Below, piece by piece: positions 63,612 through 64,000 of a DNA stretch of 64,000 nucleotides (positions are counted from its first letter, which is position 1; the number at the start of each line of letters is the position of its first letter). Source of the stretch: Hyphomicrobium_B sp001006785 (lineage in GTDB: Bacteria > Pseudomonadota > Alphaproteobacteria > Rhizobiales > Hyphomicrobiaceae); assembly GCF_001006785.1 (NCBI RefSeq), contig NZ_CDHO01000003.1:186001-250000 (forward strand), written 5' to 3'. Below the pieces are notes generated by a model. That model was not told where the DNA came from. It searched no databases and saw nothing but the letters and a program-made list of their open reading frames with translations. Made by a program: the position numbers and the translations under genes.

Positions 63612-63920
63612 ATGCGCATTCATCGTCTTATCGCAGGCGCGGCATTCGCAGCGGCGATGACGTTCGCCGGCGCGTCCTATGCGTTCGAGATGACGTCGGT
63701 CGGCGGCACAAATTCTGATGGCTCGGCGAATTTCAAGGCGCCTGACGAACAAGACATCGACAAGGCGGTTGGCGGCTTCCAGTTCGGCGTTTCGGCGAAT
63801 GACGGCCGTAGCGCCAGCGCGGACACGTCGGACGAAGGCCGCCCGCCGTGGGAACTGAAGCCGACCCCGCCGATGCGCAGCTTCTATTCCTCGCCCGGCG
63901 ACCGGTCGATGTTCCGGTAA
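63612..63920 (+). CDS. Small exported protein, unknown
   Basis: 102 residues. ATG 63612 follows GGGGG about 9 bases upstream. A signal peptide (MRIHRLIAGAAFAAAMTFAG, cleavage near SYA) is followed by an acidic polar part containing VGGFQFGVSANDGRSASADT and a basic end (RSFYSSPGDRSMFR). No cysteines, no known domain. It is divergent from the RlmI-like gene. Confidence 0.65.
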   Translation: MRIHRLIAGAAFAAAMTFAGASYAFEMTSVGGTNSDGSANFKAPDEQDIDKAVGGFQFGVSANDGRSASADTSDEGRPPWELKPTPPMRSFYSSPGDRSMFR

Positions 63921-63962
63921 TCACGCAGACAACGGTTAATGCCGGTACCGGCCTGCGGCGAC

Positions 63963-63994
63963 GCCCCGGCTTGTCATGGCCCCGGCTTGTCATG
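63963..63994. repeat. 16-bp tandem duplication
   Basis: GCCCCGGCTTGTCATG occurs twice head to tail at the right edge of the window. Too short to type; noted because it is exact. Confidence 0.85.
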
Positions 63995-64000
63995 GCATTG

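Overview
The window is a GC-rich alphaproteobacterial chromosome segment. It most resembles Hyphomicrobiales (Rhizobiales), and Hyphomicrobium-like methylotrophic denitrifiers are my best guess. Grounds: a ChpT phosphotransferase with a CtrA-type box next to it, an EipA/DUF1134 envelope protein, a Rhizobiales-type porin, HmuTUV/HemP heme uptake, NarK and NnrU nitrogen-oxide genes, and many small exported proteins. Taxonomy is inferred from gene content and was not computed.

Layout. 1-5 kb: the 5' end of a NarK-type transporter, a porin and a TonB-dependent siderophore receptor. 5-9.8 kb: a decayed insertion at tRNA-Tyr. It holds two truncated tyrosine-integrase remnants, a twice-frameshifted glycoside-hydrolase relic and an intact FUSC/DUF1656/HlyD efflux operon. 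9.8-17.8 kb: tRNA-Tyr, RlmB, tRNA-Thr, an SRPBCC protein, a DGPF protein with an ECF42-like sigma factor, a patatin and small secreted proteins. 17.9-23.4 kb: pyruvate dehydrogenase aceE-aceF-lpd. 23.6-34.9 kb: exported proteins, a diheme cytochrome c, an aminotransferase/acetyltransferase pair, two membrane hydrolases, RlpA and a rhodanese. 35-39.3 kb: heme uptake and degradation with divergent HemP. 39.4-49.3 kb: a Crp-family regulator, a zinc exporter, a coiled-coil membrane protein, EipA, CysQ, ChpT with a receiver protein, and CspA. 49.5-56.1 kb: RlmJ, HolC, the conserved YfgM-like/BamB/Der set and PanB. 56.5-64 kb: a two-domain L,D-transpeptidase-like protein, a sialidase-like beta-propeller with a coupled membrane protein, and a run of NnrU, a PRMT-like methyltransferase, a TrmH methyltransferase and an RlmI-like methyltransferase.

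How genes work together. The PDH genes are separated by 14-16 bp and form one operon. The heme genes overlap or nearly touch and would import heme (HmuTUV), carry it in the cytosol (HutX) and degrade it (IsdG-like), with HemP divergent. YfgM-like, BamB and Der keep the order known from enterobacteria. The DGPF and sigma genes are 3 bp apart. The most unusual items are a bacterial protein with a near-complete PRMT signature, the double integrase relic with a shared 21-bp repeat pattern, and a two-member family of small cysteine-containing secreted proteins. I found no CRISPR array, no intact insertion sequence and no obvious defence system.
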